Positions 43,436-51,749 of a stretch of 64,000 bases of DNA are shown here, one piece after another. The stretch is from an uncultured Clostridia bacterium (lineage in GTDB: Bacteria > Bacillota > Clostridia > Christensenellales > Borkfalkiaceae), in contig CALZDP010000002.1 in the NCBI GenBank assembly GCA_945638575.1, positions 1 through 64,000 on the forward strand, in the 5' to 3' direction. A program made the translations under genes and the position numbers. Under the pieces are notes generated by a model. The model worked only from the letters and a program-made list of their open reading frames with translations, was not told the origin of the DNA and ran no database searches. Every line of letters starts with the position of its first letter. The first letter of the stretch is position 1.

Positions 43436-44475
43436 TTTTAGCCGATTTGGTATCGGAAAACTTAAAAAATCTAATCGAAAAATACGGGGAAAAAAGTTTT
43501 CGCGCCGGACAGATTTTCCGCAATATTCATAACGGAAAAGCGATTTCCGAAATGACGGATATTTCAAGCGGTTTAAAAGAAAAACTTTTACTTGACTACC
43601 ACGATACCGCTATCGAAATTATTAAAACGCTGACGTCAAAAGACGGTACGCAAAAATACCTTTTTAAACTTCACGACGGCAACGTCATCGAAGGCGTTTT
43701 AATGAATTACAAGTACGGCAATACCTTATGCGTTTCCACGCAAGTCGGTTGCAGAATGGGTTGTGCTTTTTGCGCCTCTACTTTAGGGGGACTTATAAGG
43801 AACCTTAGTTCGGGGGAAATTTTATCCGAAATCACGACTGTAAACCGTTTGATAGGCGGAAACATTACCAAACGACAAATTACCAACGTGGTTTTGATGG
43901 GAAGCGGAGAGCCGCTGGATAACTACGATAACGTTATAGGTTTTTTAAAACTGTTATCCGATAAAAACGGCATCAATATAAGCCCCAGAAACGTAAGTTT
44001 ATCTACTTGCGGATTAGTGCCTAAAATGTATGATTTGGCTAACGTCGGTCTGCCGGTAAACTTAACCCTTTCGCTTCATTCGCCCTTTGACGAAGAAAGA
44101 CGGAAGATAATGCCCGTTGCCAACGCCTACACGATTTCTGAAATTATAAAAGCGCTTGATAATTATTTTGATAAAACGGGCAGAAGGTATTATTTGGAAT
44201 ATTCTTTAATCGCAGGCGTAAACGATACCGACCGTTGCGCTTTGGAATTAAGTAAGTTATTTAAGGGGAAGCCCTGTCATATAAACCTTATAAGATTAAA
44301 TTCCGTAAAAGAAAAAAATCTTTTGGGTACTACCGATAAAAAGGCTAACGAATTTATGAAAAAACTAACAAGTTACGGGCTTTCCGTAACTTTACGCAGG
44401 CGTATGGGCGATGATATCGACGGCGCTTGCGGTCAATTAAGAAGAAGATATATCGAAGGAGATAACGCCGATTAA
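43417..44475 (+). CDS. rlmN: Dual-specificity 23S rRNA/tRNA adenine-C2 methyltransferase RlmN
   Basis: RlmN methylates A2503 of 23S rRNA and A37 of tRNAs by radical SAM chemistry. The 352-residue product has an N-terminal accessory domain, the radical SAM motif CRMGCAFCAS (about residues 109-118, CxxxCxxC), VLMGSGEPLDNYDNV, LSLHSPFDEERRKIMP and the C-terminal VTLRRRMGDDIDGACGQLR with its catalytic cysteine. I use ATG 43417 (AGGA upstream); ATG 43432 is an alternative. The prpC-prkC pair usual downstream is absent; rsgA follows directly. Confidence 0.97.
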   Translation: MQTEKMILADLVSENLKNLIEKYGEKSFRAGQIFRNIHNGKAISEMTDISSGLKEKLLLDYHDTAIEIIKTLTSKDGTQKYLFKLHDGNVIEGVLMNYKYGNTLCVSTQVGCRMGCAFCASTLGGLIRNLSSGEILSEITTVNRLIGGNITKRQITNVVLMGSGEPLDNYDNVIGFLKLLSDKNGINISPRNVSLSTCGLVPKMYDLANVGLPVNLTLSLHSPFDEERRKIMPVANAYTISEIIKALDNYFDKTGRRYYLEYSLIAGVNDTDRCALELSKLFKGKPCHINLIRLNSVKEKNLLGTTDKKANEFMKKLTSYGLSVTLRRRMGDDIDGACGQLRRRYIEGDNAD

Positions 44476-45319
44476 CGGAATAATTATAAAAAGTCATTCA
44501 AAAGAATTTACCGTTTTAGCCGAAGGCAAAGAATACATTTTGCCGGCGAAAGGAAACCTTAAACTTAAAGATAAAAAACTTATCGTCGGCGATAAAGTGG
44601 CTTTTGATAAGGGTATAATTACCGAAATCAAAGACAGAACGGTTTGCATAGGGCGTCCTCGCGTGGCGAACGTGGACGTTGTAAACATAGTTATTGCCAA
44701 AACACCCGAACCCGATTATTATCTTATCGATAAAATGATAATTCAATGCGTAAAACTCGGCATAACGGTATACATAACGGTAAACAAATGCGATGAAGAT
44801 TTGCAAACTTTCGATTACGTAATAAAAAATTATGCCCACGCGGTTGACGGTGTATTTTCGGTGAGTGCAAAAACGGGCAAGGGCATAAATGAACTTGTTT
44901 CGGCGCTTAGCGGTAAACTGTGTTGTTTATCCGGTCAATCGGCAGTCGGTAAAACTTCCATTTGTAACGCCATATTCGGCAAAAACGAGGCGGTAAACAC
45001 GGTAAGCGAAAAAACAGACCGAGGCAGACATACGACTACTTCAAGGGTTATCCATTACGACGACAGACTTTTAGTAATAGATACGCCGGGGTTTTCTGCC
45101 TACGAACTTAACGACGTCGATAGTTACTCGCTTATGAATTACTATAAAGACTTTGCAAACTATAACGGAAAATGTTATTACGTCGGCTGTATGCACGTTA
45201 ATGAGCCCGATTGTTTGGTTAAAAACGCCGTTGAAAGCGGAAAAATATCCGTCGACAGATATAACCGCTACATCTCTATTTATAAGGAAATAAAGGAATA
45301 TGAAAAACGAAAATATTAA
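44471..45319 (+). CDS. rsgA: Ribosome small-subunit assembly GTPase RsgA, apparent AUU start
   Basis: RsgA is a circularly permuted GTPase acting late in 30S maturation. The product has an OB fold (about 1-65), NKCD (G4), SAKTGKGI (G5), LSGQSAVGKTSICNAIF (G1), TDRGRHTTT (G2), DTPGF (G3) and a zinc segment CYYVGCMHVNEPDC. The first OB strand, INGIIIKSHSKEFTVLAEGKEY, is encoded upstream of the first standard start codon (TTG 44540), which would delete it. The frame is open from 44441 with no ATG, GTG or TTG; AAGGAG (44456-44461) points to ATT 44471 with 9-nt spacing. Full length is then 282. Confidence 0.93.
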   Translation: MNGIIIKSHSKEFTVLAEGKEYILPAKGNLKLKDKKLIVGDKVAFDKGIITEIKDRTVCIGRPRVANVDVVNIVIAKTPEPDYYLIDKMIIQCVKLGITVYITVNKCDEDLQTFDYVIKNYAHAVDGVFSVSAKTGKGINELVSALSGKLCCLSGQSAVGKTSICNAIFGKNEAVNTVSEKTDRGRHTTTSRVIHYDDRLLVIDTPGFSAYELNDVDSYSLMNYYKDFANYNGKCYYVGCMHVNEPDCLVKNAVESGKISVDRYNRYISIYKEIKEYEKRKY

Positions 45320-45962
45320 AATTGCTCCGTCAATACTTTCCGCCGATTTTTCTAAAATGGGTAGCGAAGTCGAAAGTCTTGAGTTAAGCGGTGCGGATAT
45401 GATTCATTGCGACGTAATGGACGGGGTTTTCGTTCCCAACATAACCTTTGGCATAAAAATGGTTGCGGATATCAGAAAACACACTACGCTTCCGCTCGAT
45501 TGTCATCTTATGATAGTTAACCCGGAAAAGTATGTGGAAAAGTTTGCCGAAGCAGGGGCGGACTACATTACGGTGCATTACGAAGCCTGCAAGGAAAACA
45601 CTTTAGCCGTTCTTAACCTTATTAAAAAGCAAAAGGTAAAATGCGGTGTAGTAATAAATCCCGATACCGACCCTAGGGTTATCAAAGATTTAATACCGCA
45701 TTGCGATATTGTTCTTATTATGAGCGTTTTTCCCGGATTTGGCGGTCAATCGTTCATCGAAAGCACACTTAACAGCATTAGTTGCGTTAAAAAAATCGTT
45801 GACGAAAACAATCTTGATACTCTTATCGAAGTAGACGGCGGAATAAACGAAGCAACGGTTAAGTTCGCAAAAGAAGCGGGCGCAAACGTTGTCGTTGCAG
45901 GTAACGCTGTTTTTAAAGCAAAGGATAGAAAAGATATTATAGCGCGCTTGAGAACTTTATAG
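45300..45962 (+). CDS. rpe: Ribulose-phosphate 3-epimerase
   Basis: Rpe interconverts ribulose 5-phosphate and xylulose 5-phosphate in the pentose phosphate pathway. The 220-residue TIM barrel shows IAPSILSADFSKMG, HCDVMDGVFVPNITFG, LDCHLMI, VLIMSVFPGFGGQSFI and VDGGINEATV, with the metal-binding His and Asp residues in place. It starts inside the 3' end of rsgA (20-nt overlap, AAAGGA upstream). thiN and spoVM, often downstream in Bacillus, are not found. Confidence 0.97.
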   Translation: MKNENIKIAPSILSADFSKMGSEVESLELSGADMIHCDVMDGVFVPNITFGIKMVADIRKHTTLPLDCHLMIVNPEKYVEKFAEAGADYITVHYEACKENTLAVLNLIKKQKVKCGVVINPDTDPRVIKDLIPHCDIVLIMSVFPGFGGQSFIESTLNSISCVKKIVDENNLDTLIEVDGGINEATVKFAKEAGANVVVAGNAVFKAKDRKDIIARLRTL

Positions 45963-45981
45963 AGTAAAAGTAATACTAAAG

Positions 45982-46019
45982 AAAAAGCAACTTCCCGTGT
46001 TTAGGGGAAGTTGCTTTTT
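45982..46019. terminator. Strong bidirectional terminator after rpe
   Basis: AAAAAGCAACTTCCC (45982-45996), 8-nt loop, GGGAAGTTGCTTTTT (46005-46019): a perfect 15-bp stem ending in T on one strand and flanked by A on the other. It can serve both rpe (+) and rpmB (-). Confidence 0.88.
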
Positions 46020-46040
46020 AAAAAATGAAATTTAAAAAAT

Positions 46041-46066
46041 AAAAAAGGCCACATAACAATGTGACC
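46041..46066 (-). terminator. Intrinsic terminator of rpmB
   Basis: Read on the minus strand: GGTCACAT, loop TGTT, ATGTGGCC, then six T (46066 down to 46041). It starts about 10 nt past the rpmB stop. Confidence 0.75.
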
Positions 46067-46075
46067 GTAAACCGC

Positions 46076-46267
46076 TTAAGCCCTTTCAACGTCTTTGCCA
46101 CTCTTTAGGCAACGGGTACAAACGTATTCAGAGGATACAACGCCATTTTTAACGATTTTAACCTTCTGAACGTTTGCATTGTAGGAGCGTGGTGTTTTGC
46201 GGTTACTGTGGCTGACTAAGTTGCCGCCAAGTTTACCTTTACCGCATACGCTGCAAACTCTTGACAT
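46076..46267 (-). CDS. rpmB: 50S ribosomal protein L28
   Basis: The 63-residue product starts MSRVCSVCGKGKLGGNLVSHSNRKTPRSY and carries two CxxC pairs (C5/C8 and C50/C53, in CSVC and CTRC), the zinc-binding form of L28. GGAGGTG lies 5-6 nt upstream on the minus strand. It is transcribed against its neighbours, the same inverted placement between rpe and yloU that is seen in Bacillus. Confidence 0.96.
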   Translation of the reverse strand: MSRVCSVCGKGKLGGNLVSHSNRKTPRSYNANVQKVKIVKNGVVSSEYVCTRCLKSGKDVERA

Positions 46268-46306
46268 ATTAACACCTCCAACACGTTTTTAGAATTCAGC
46301 TTAATA

Positions 46307-46335
46307 AATATAGCATTATTGAAAACAAAAATCAA
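46307..46335 (-). promoter_or_regulatory. Sigma-A promoter of rpmB
   Basis: On the minus strand: TTGATT (46335-46330), 17-nt spacer, TATATT (46312-46307), preceded by TGC as an extended -10. Confidence 0.65.
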
Positions 46336-46436
46336 CTTTTTTAATGGACTTTTTTAATATATTTATATTTTTTTTGTGTAATTAGGCTATAATCGAACCC
46401 TTTTAGGGCAAATAACTAAAAATCATTTAAAATTTG

Positions 46437-46465
46437 TTGCAATTAAAAGTGATTTGTTGTAAAAT
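46437..46465 (+). promoter_or_regulatory. Sigma-A promoter of yloU-fakA
   Basis: TTGCAA (46437-46442), 17-nt spacer, TAAAAT (46460-46465). The yloU ATG is 26 nt downstream with AAGGAG between. Confidence 0.68.
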
Positions 46466-46490
46466 TAACTTACATTAAGGAGTTTTATCT

Positions 46491-46841
46491 ATGTCTGTAA
46501 GTACTACTAACATATACGGTCAAATTTTAATATCTGACGAGGCAATCGCCAAAATTGCTTACCATGCTGCTTTAGACTGTTATGGCATAGTTGAACTCGT
46601 GACAAAAGGAGTAAAAGATTCCGTTAACGGTTTATTCTCAAAAGGGCAGAAGGTAAACGGTACCTCTGTAGTTACCAAGGGCGATAAGATTAACATCGAT
46701 ATGTGCGTAATCATTAAATTCGGCGTTTCCTTATCTGCCGTCGCGGAAACTTTAAAACTTTCGGTTAAATACAATGTTGAAAAGTTCACGGGCATGGTTG
46801 TTGATTCCGTTAACGTCAACATTGTAGGGGTAAAATTATAA
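46491..46841 (+). CDS. yloU: Asp23/Gls24 family protein YloU
   Basis: This 116-residue Asp23-family protein has ISDEAIAKIAYHAALDCYGIVELV near the N-terminus, a central KINIDMCVIIKFGVSLSAVAETLK and a C-terminal VDSVNVNIVGVKL. Position between rpmB and the fatty acid kinase gene is the YloU position of Firmicutes. Its function is unknown, though YloU and FakA commonly co-occur. It is the second Asp23 paralogue in the window, diverged from yqhY at 4.8 kb. Confidence 0.93.
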   Translation: MSVSTTNIYGQILISDEAIAKIAYHAALDCYGIVELVTKGVKDSVNGLFSKGQKVNGTSVVTKGDKINIDMCVIIKFGVSLSAVAETLKLSVKYNVEKFTGMVVDSVNVNIVGVKL

Positions 46842-46924
46842 AACCACTGTTTCGGTTATTACGCTTTTTTATCGTTAAGATATAAATTATACCCTAATTA
46901 TTTACTATATTTTGAAGGATTTTT

Positions 46925-48556
46925 ATGTTGAAAACTATAAACGGCGCTATGTTTGGCAAAATGGTTGTCAATGCGTCAAAATTACTTGATGTTAACAGGT
47001 CGAAAATCGACGCTTTAAACGTTTTCCCCGTACCCGACGGCGACACCGGTACCAATATGTGCGCAACTTTAGGTTCAGCCGTAAAGGAACTTATGTCCTG
47101 TCATACAAACCGTATGTGCGATATTTGCGATACAGTTTCACGTGCGGCGTTAAGGGGCGCAAGAGGGAATTCCGGCGTTATAACTTCTCAAATCGTTAAA
47201 GGGCTTTGCAAAAGTTTCCGTGAACTTGAAGAAATCACCGTAAAAGACTTTGCTAAGGCTATGAAGACGGCTACCGATACTGCTTACGCCGCGGTCAATA
47301 AGCCCAAAGAAGGTACGATTTTAACCGTTTGCAGACTAATGAGCGTTAACGCCGCTTCACAAAAAACTAAAGACTTTTTGGTTTTCTTCGATAACGTTAT
47401 AGAAGCCGGCGAAGTTGCGCTTGCTTCTACACCCGATCTTCTGCCCGTCCTTAAAAAAGCGGGCGTTGTAGACTCCGGCGGTATGGGGCTTTTAACCATA
47501 TTCAAAGGTATGCTTACCGCACTAAAAGGGGAAGAGATTGTTGACGCCGGTGAGGACAGCGTTGTTGAAGAAATAGTCAAAAGCGATGACCATATTCAAC
47601 CCGACTTGACAAATTTAAGCAGTATACAGTATGCTTACTGCACAGAATTTTTCATTATAAACCTTAAAAAGAAAACAACTTTAGCGGATATTGACAGGTT
47701 AAGCGAAACTTTAAACAATATCGGCGACAGTGTAATTTGCGTAGGGGATTTGGAACTTGTTAAAGTACACGTTCATACAAATTCACCGGGCGTTGCTTTA
47801 ACAAAAGCCCTTCAGTTAGGCGAACTTGACAAAGTTAAGATTGAAAATATGCTTGAGCAGAACCGCGCTTTGCAACGCCAATATGAGGCGGAAAGGAAGC
47901 CTATCGGGTTGATTTCCGTTGCACAGGGCGAGGGTCTTGCCGCTATGTTTAAAGAACTTAATTGCGACAGGGTTATCGAAGGCGGTCAAACTATGAATCC
48001 GAGCGCAAGCGATATAGCCGACGCTATTTTGCAGGTTAACGCAGGCACGATATTCGTTTTCCCCAACAACAAAAACATCATCTTAGCAGCCGAACAAAGT
48101 AAATCTTTGGTAGAGGGCAGAAAAATTATTGTAGTTCCCACTAAAAATATTCCGCAAGGTCTTGCCGCGGCAATGGCGTATGATCCCGAAGCGCCTGCGG
48201 ACGAAAACCTTATGAATATGCTGCACGCCATAGACAACGTTTCGGACGGGCAGGTTACTTACGCCGTAAGAAACACCAACGTCGGCGGTTTTAGTCTTAA
48301 AAAAGGCGATTTTATCGGACTTAACAGTAAGCGTATTCTATCTAAAGGCACTACTATCAACGGCGCTACGATGAAACTTATCGAAAAATTGAAAGATAAG
48401 AACCATTCGCTTATAAATATCTACTACGGCATAGACGTTAAAGAACAGGAAGCCATGATGCTGAAAAACGAAGTTGAAGAGGCTTATCCCGATTGCGACG
48501 TAGAGTGTTATTACGGCGGTCAATCTGTGTATTACTACATTTTGTCTTTGGAATAA
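46925..48556 (+). CDS. fakA: Fatty acid kinase catalytic subunit FakA (YloV, DAK family)
   Basis: FakA phosphorylates fatty acids held by FakB (DegV family) so exogenous chains can enter phospholipid synthesis. The 543-residue protein has an N-terminal DAK2/DhaL-like nucleotide domain (about 1-200) with NVFPVPDGDTGTNM and ALRGARGNSGVITSQIVKG, a middle domain, and a C-terminal FakB-binding domain. GAAGGA precedes the ATG. No fakB gene is seen in the window. Confidence 0.95.
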   Translation: MLKTINGAMFGKMVVNASKLLDVNRSKIDALNVFPVPDGDTGTNMCATLGSAVKELMSCHTNRMCDICDTVSRAALRGARGNSGVITSQIVKGLCKSFRELEEITVKDFAKAMKTATDTAYAAVNKPKEGTILTVCRLMSVNAASQKTKDFLVFFDNVIEAGEVALASTPDLLPVLKKAGVVDSGGMGLLTIFKGMLTALKGEEIVDAGEDSVVEEIVKSDDHIQPDLTNLSSIQYAYCTEFFIINLKKKTTLADIDRLSETLNNIGDSVICVGDLELVKVHVHTNSPGVALTKALQLGELDKVKIENMLEQNRALQRQYEAERKPIGLISVAQGEGLAAMFKELNCDRVIEGGQTMNPSASDIADAILQVNAGTIFVFPNNKNIILAAEQSKSLVEGRKIIVVPTKNIPQGLAAAMAYDPEAPADENLMNMLHAIDNVSDGQVTYAVRNTNVGGFSLKKGDFIGLNSKRILSKGTTINGATMKLIEKLKDKNHSLINIYYGIDVKEQEAMMLKNEVEEAYPDCDVECYYGGQSVYYYILSLE

Positions 48557-48563
48557 AATTTAC

Positions 48564-48593
48564 GGGAAAAACTTAATCGGTTTTTCCCTTTTT
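48564..48593 (+). terminator. Terminator hairpin ending 4 nt before the recG ATG
   Basis: GGGAAAAAC (48564-48572), 7-nt loop, GTTTTTCCC (48580-48588), then five T (48589-48593). recG starts at 48598 with no Shine-Dalgarno, so the hairpin sits where the ribosome would bind. Confidence 0.75.
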
Positions 48594-48597
48594 CGTT

Positions 48598-50610
48598 ATG
48601 GAACTTCGTTATATTAAAGGATTATCTGAAAAAAGAATAGCCGATTTGAATTCTATGGGAATTTTCAGCGCAGAAGATCTTCTGCGCCATTTTCCGCGCA
48701 ATTATTTGGATATGCGAAAGGCCGTTAGTCTTAATGAAGTTCAAAGCAACGATTTTGCCTTGCTAAAAGCAACGATTATAGCAATCCCAAACTACGCACC
48801 TCAGCGCGGTAAATTTTCTTTTTTTAAAATTTCGTGCATTTCGGACGGAGAGTTTTTTAACATAATTTGGTTTAATCAACCGTATATTCGCGCTAAACTT
48901 AAAGAAGGCGAAACCTATCTTTTTTACGGAAGATTAAGAAACAGATACGGCGTAATATCCATGTCTAACCCCACTTTTGAGGTTTATGACGAAAATTTGA
49001 GCCTTAAAGGTATAGTTCCGGTATATTCTTTAAAGGGTAATCTTACCCAAAAAGTAATGCGTTCCGTAATAGCAGACGCTTTAAATAAGGTTAGTTTTAC
49101 AAGTTTGATTTCGGAAAGAGATCAAGCGGTTTACCAACTGCAAGATTTATCAAAGGCTTATCGTACCGTCCATAATCCGGAATCTTTTGAAGCCTTGCAT
49201 ATGGCAGCCGACAGAATCGCTACAGAGGAATACTATATACTGATATCCGCATTCAAATTTATTAAAGGCGACAGGCAGGAAACGAGGCTATACAGGTATA
49301 CCGTTACCGCAAGCGAACTTAAAGATTTTACCGAAAGATTCGATTTTGAATTTACAAACGGTCAAAAATCCGCCGTAAACGAGATTTACGCCGATTTGAA
49401 AAAACCTATCGTTATGAACAGACTTTTGCAGGGGGACGTAGGTTCGGGCAAAACGGCGGTTTCGATATGCGCCATTTTTATGGCGGTAAAAAGCGGTTAT
49501 CAAGCAGTAATGCTTGCGCCGACGGAAGTTTTGGCGAAGCAAAATTATTCGATTATTAAACGATTTTTGCCCGAATTTAAAGTCGGATTTTTAAGCGGTT
49601 CGCTTACCGCAAAAGAAAAAGATAAGGTAAAAGCCCTTATAAAAAGCGGTGAATACCGCATAGTCGTCGGTACGCACGCTATTTTGGAAAAAGACGTTGT
49701 TTTTGACAATCTAAGCATTTGCGTGTGTGACGAACAGCAACGTTTCGGTGTAGCGCAAAGAAACAACTTGATTTCAAAGGGTATTAAACCGGATGTACTT
49801 ATTATGAGTGCAACGCCTATACCGCGCACCCTTTCGTTGATATTTTACGGTGATTTGGATATTTCTACCATATCCGACAAACCCGTTGCGCGTGCGGAAA
49901 TAAAGACCTACGTCGTGCCTAAAAGTAAATACGAAGGTATGCTTAAATTTATTGACGGCGAAATCGAAAAGGGGCACAGGGGCTACTTCGTTTGTCCCAA
50001 GATAGACGGCGATGAAGAAGGTTCTGTTTTATCGGTTACGGAACTATACGAAGAACTTTGTCAAAAATTACCCAACCGCAAATTTGAACTTTTACACGGA
50101 AGAATGAAAGACAGTCAAAAGTCTGAAATAATGGATGATTTTAAGTCCGGCAAAATTGACGCAATAGTATCGACTACCGTTATAGAAGTAGGCATAGATG
50201 TGCCGAACGCCACCGTAATGTGTATTTTCGGGGCAGACAGATTCGGCTTGTCGCAACTTCACCAACTGCGCGGTCGTGTAGGCAGGTCGGATTTGGAAAG
50301 TTATTGTTTTTTACTTTCCGACAGCGAAGCGGAAACAGCGATTACAAGACTTTCTGCGCTAAAGAACAATTCGGATGGCTTTAAAATTTCCGAAATCGAT
50401 TATACCGAACGTGGCGGTGGGGACTTTTTGGGAACTCGCCAAAGCGGAAAATTGATGACGGATCTTGGCAGTTTGCGATATGAAACCGCAGCGATTTTTT
50501 TAGCTAAAAAACTTTCGGACGAAGCATTTTCTCACGGGGATTCCTTACTTAATCTTAAACAAATTGCTTTGGAAAAGTATGAAAAACTTAAAGACGTTGC
50601 GTTAAATTAG
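48598..50610 (+). CDS. recG: ATP-dependent DNA helicase RecG
   Basis: RecG remodels stalled forks and Holliday junctions. The 670-residue product has the wedge/OB domain (about 1-150) and a superfamily 2 core. Helicase motifs are RLLQGDVGSGKTAVS (I, about residues 275-289), APTEVLAKQ (Ia), VCDEQQRFGVAQR (II, DEQQ instead of the usual DEQH), SATPIPRTL (III), VSTTVIEVGIDVPNA (V) and LHQLRGRVGRSD (VI). The N-terminal extension of some RecGs is absent. There is no Shine-Dalgarno; see the abutting hairpin. Confidence 0.96.
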   Translation: MELRYIKGLSEKRIADLNSMGIFSAEDLLRHFPRNYLDMRKAVSLNEVQSNDFALLKATIIAIPNYAPQRGKFSFFKISCISDGEFFNIIWFNQPYIRAKLKEGETYLFYGRLRNRYGVISMSNPTFEVYDENLSLKGIVPVYSLKGNLTQKVMRSVIADALNKVSFTSLISERDQAVYQLQDLSKAYRTVHNPESFEALHMAADRIATEEYYILISAFKFIKGDRQETRLYRYTVTASELKDFTERFDFEFTNGQKSAVNEIYADLKKPIVMNRLLQGDVGSGKTAVSICAIFMAVKSGYQAVMLAPTEVLAKQNYSIIKRFLPEFKVGFLSGSLTAKEKDKVKALIKSGEYRIVVGTHAILEKDVVFDNLSICVCDEQQRFGVAQRNNLISKGIKPDVLIMSATPIPRTLSLIFYGDLDISTISDKPVARAEIKTYVVPKSKYEGMLKFIDGEIEKGHRGYFVCPKIDGDEEGSVLSVTELYEELCQKLPNRKFELLHGRMKDSQKSEIMDDFKSGKIDAIVSTTVIEVGIDVPNATVMCIFGADRFGLSQLHQLRGRVGRSDLESYCFLLSDSEAETAITRLSALKNNSDGFKISEIDYTERGGGDFLGTRQSGKLMTDLGSLRYETAAIFLAKKLSDEAFSHGDSLLNLKQIALEKYEKLKDVALN

Positions 50611-50661
50611 CATATTTAAAATGTTTATTTAAAATATTTTTTGAAAGCGCTATTTATATTG

Positions 50662-50693
50662 AAAAAACACAAGTGAAATTCTTGTGTTTTTTT
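50662..50693 (+). terminator. Intrinsic terminator after recG
   Basis: AAAAAACACAAG (50662-50673), loop TGAAATT, CTTGTGTTTTTT (50681-50692), with one more T. It is a near-perfect bidirectional stem. Confidence 0.85.
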
Positions 50694-50710
50694 GTTAAGA
50701 ATATTATAAT
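50682..50710 (+). promoter_or_regulatory. Possible promoter of yitT-like gene overlapping the recG terminator
   Basis: TATAAT (50705-50710) with TTGTGT (50682-50687) 17 nt upstream. The -35 lies in the 3' arm of the recG terminator, so terminator and promoter share bases. Confidence 0.4.
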
Positions 50711-50757
50711 AGTATAGCAAAAACTTGAGGACTAAAGCCGATTTACGGATATTTAAG

Positions 50758-51627
50758 ATGAAGAAGCATACAGTAAAAGAATTATTGGTCGATTACGCTA
50801 TAAGTTTGTTGGCGGGGCTTTTAACCGCTTTCGGGCTACATTATTTTTCACAGCATAACGGCTTTGTTCCGGGCGGAATAAGCGGACTTGCTTTTATATT
50901 ATCTTGGTATACACCGCTAAAAATCAACGCAGGTTATTATATATTTCTTTTGAATTTACCGCTTTTCATATTGATTTCGATATTCGTAGAAAAAAGACTC
51001 GGTTTAAACCTTGCTTTTTATATAATCGTGCAGTCTTTAGCGCTTGTTTTATTTGAAAAGGTTTTGCCGAATACCTACTATGAAGCGTCAAACGGGAATT
51101 TGATTTTTGCCTGTATAGGTTCCGGCACGATAACTGGGCTTGGCTACGGTATTCAAATTAGACATAACGGTTCTTCCGGCGGTACATACTCCATTTCCGC
51201 ACTTATAAAGCATTGGCATCCCGCATCAAGTATTGCTTGGTTATCCTTCGTAATGGATTGCAGCGTAGTTTTCTTGGTATTCTTTTTGGGTGATTTTAAT
51301 ATTGAATCGACGGTTGCTACCATTGTTAACTTATTTATAGCAAACTTTGTAGTCGACTACTGCTTGCAAGGTTCAAAAGAGGGGTATAAGTTTGAGATTA
51401 TTACAGATAATCCCGAAGACATTTCAACCGAAATTATGACCACTCTTCAACACGGCGTTACGGAACTTAACGTTCAAGGAATGTACACGCACAGCAATAA
51501 ATATATGATCGTTTGCATCATTCGTAAAAGAGAACTTAGCAAAATGATGCGTATCTTAAAAAAATATAAAGGAACCTTTTCTTCATTTTCAAAAGTTAAC
51601 GAAGTATTGGGTAACTTCAAAAAATAA
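50758..51627 (+). CDS. YitT family membrane protein (DUF161/DUF2179)
   Basis: The 289-residue product has about five to six membrane segments (about residues 13-33, 50-75, 80-105, 110-130, 150-195), with GGISGLAFIL, HNGSSGGTYSISALIKHW and DFNIESTVATIVNLFIANFVVDY. A soluble C-terminal DUF2179 domain of about 75 residues (GYKFEIITDNPEDISTEIM to GTFSSFSKVNEVL) follows. The substrate of YitT proteins is not established. I chose ATG 50758 because membrane segment 1 begins soon after; a TTG at 50725 would add 11 residues. The ribosome binding site is weak. Confidence 0.85.
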   Translation: MKKHTVKELLVDYAISLLAGLLTAFGLHYFSQHNGFVPGGISGLAFILSWYTPLKINAGYYIFLLNLPLFILISIFVEKRLGLNLAFYIIVQSLALVLFEKVLPNTYYEASNGNLIFACIGSGTITGLGYGIQIRHNGSSGGTYSISALIKHWHPASSIAWLSFVMDCSVVFLVFFLGDFNIESTVATIVNLFIANFVVDYCLQGSKEGYKFEIITDNPEDISTEIMTTLQHGVTELNVQGMYTHSNKYMIVCIIRKRELSKMMRILKKYKGTFSSFSKVNEVLGNFKK

Positions 51628-51657
51628 AAAACACGCTTATGGGTGTATTTCATAGGG

Positions 51658-51694
51658 AAAAAAGCAGGGGCGGTCGGATAGTCCTTGCTTTTTT
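51658..51694. terminator. Terminator between the YitT and DUF1349-like genes
   Basis: AAAAAAGCAGGG (51658-51669), 13-nt loop, CCTTGCTTTTTT (51683-51694), with one G-T pair. It is symmetric enough to work in both directions. Confidence 0.75.
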
Positions 51695-51713
51695 GTTATG
51701 GATTTGCTATAAT
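51685..51713 (+). promoter_or_regulatory. Sigma-A promoter of the DUF1349-like gene
   Basis: TTGCTT (51685-51690), 17-nt spacer, TATAAT (51708-51713) with TGC as an extended -10. The -35 is inside the 3' arm of the preceding terminator. Confidence 0.6.
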
Positions 51714-51749
51714 GAAATTACGATAAACAGTAATTTACAGGAGAATACT

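Noticed and set aside
44460-44475. +1 frameshift from rlmN into rsgA as an alternative to an AUU start
   Set aside because: No slippery codon or stimulatory element is seen, rlmN ends at its normal C-terminus, and a well-placed AAGGAG serves ATT 44471.
45963-46075. spoVM or thiN between rpe and rpmB
   Set aside because: I looked for the 26-residue SpoVM and for ThiN; the gap holds only two terminator hairpins and no such frame.
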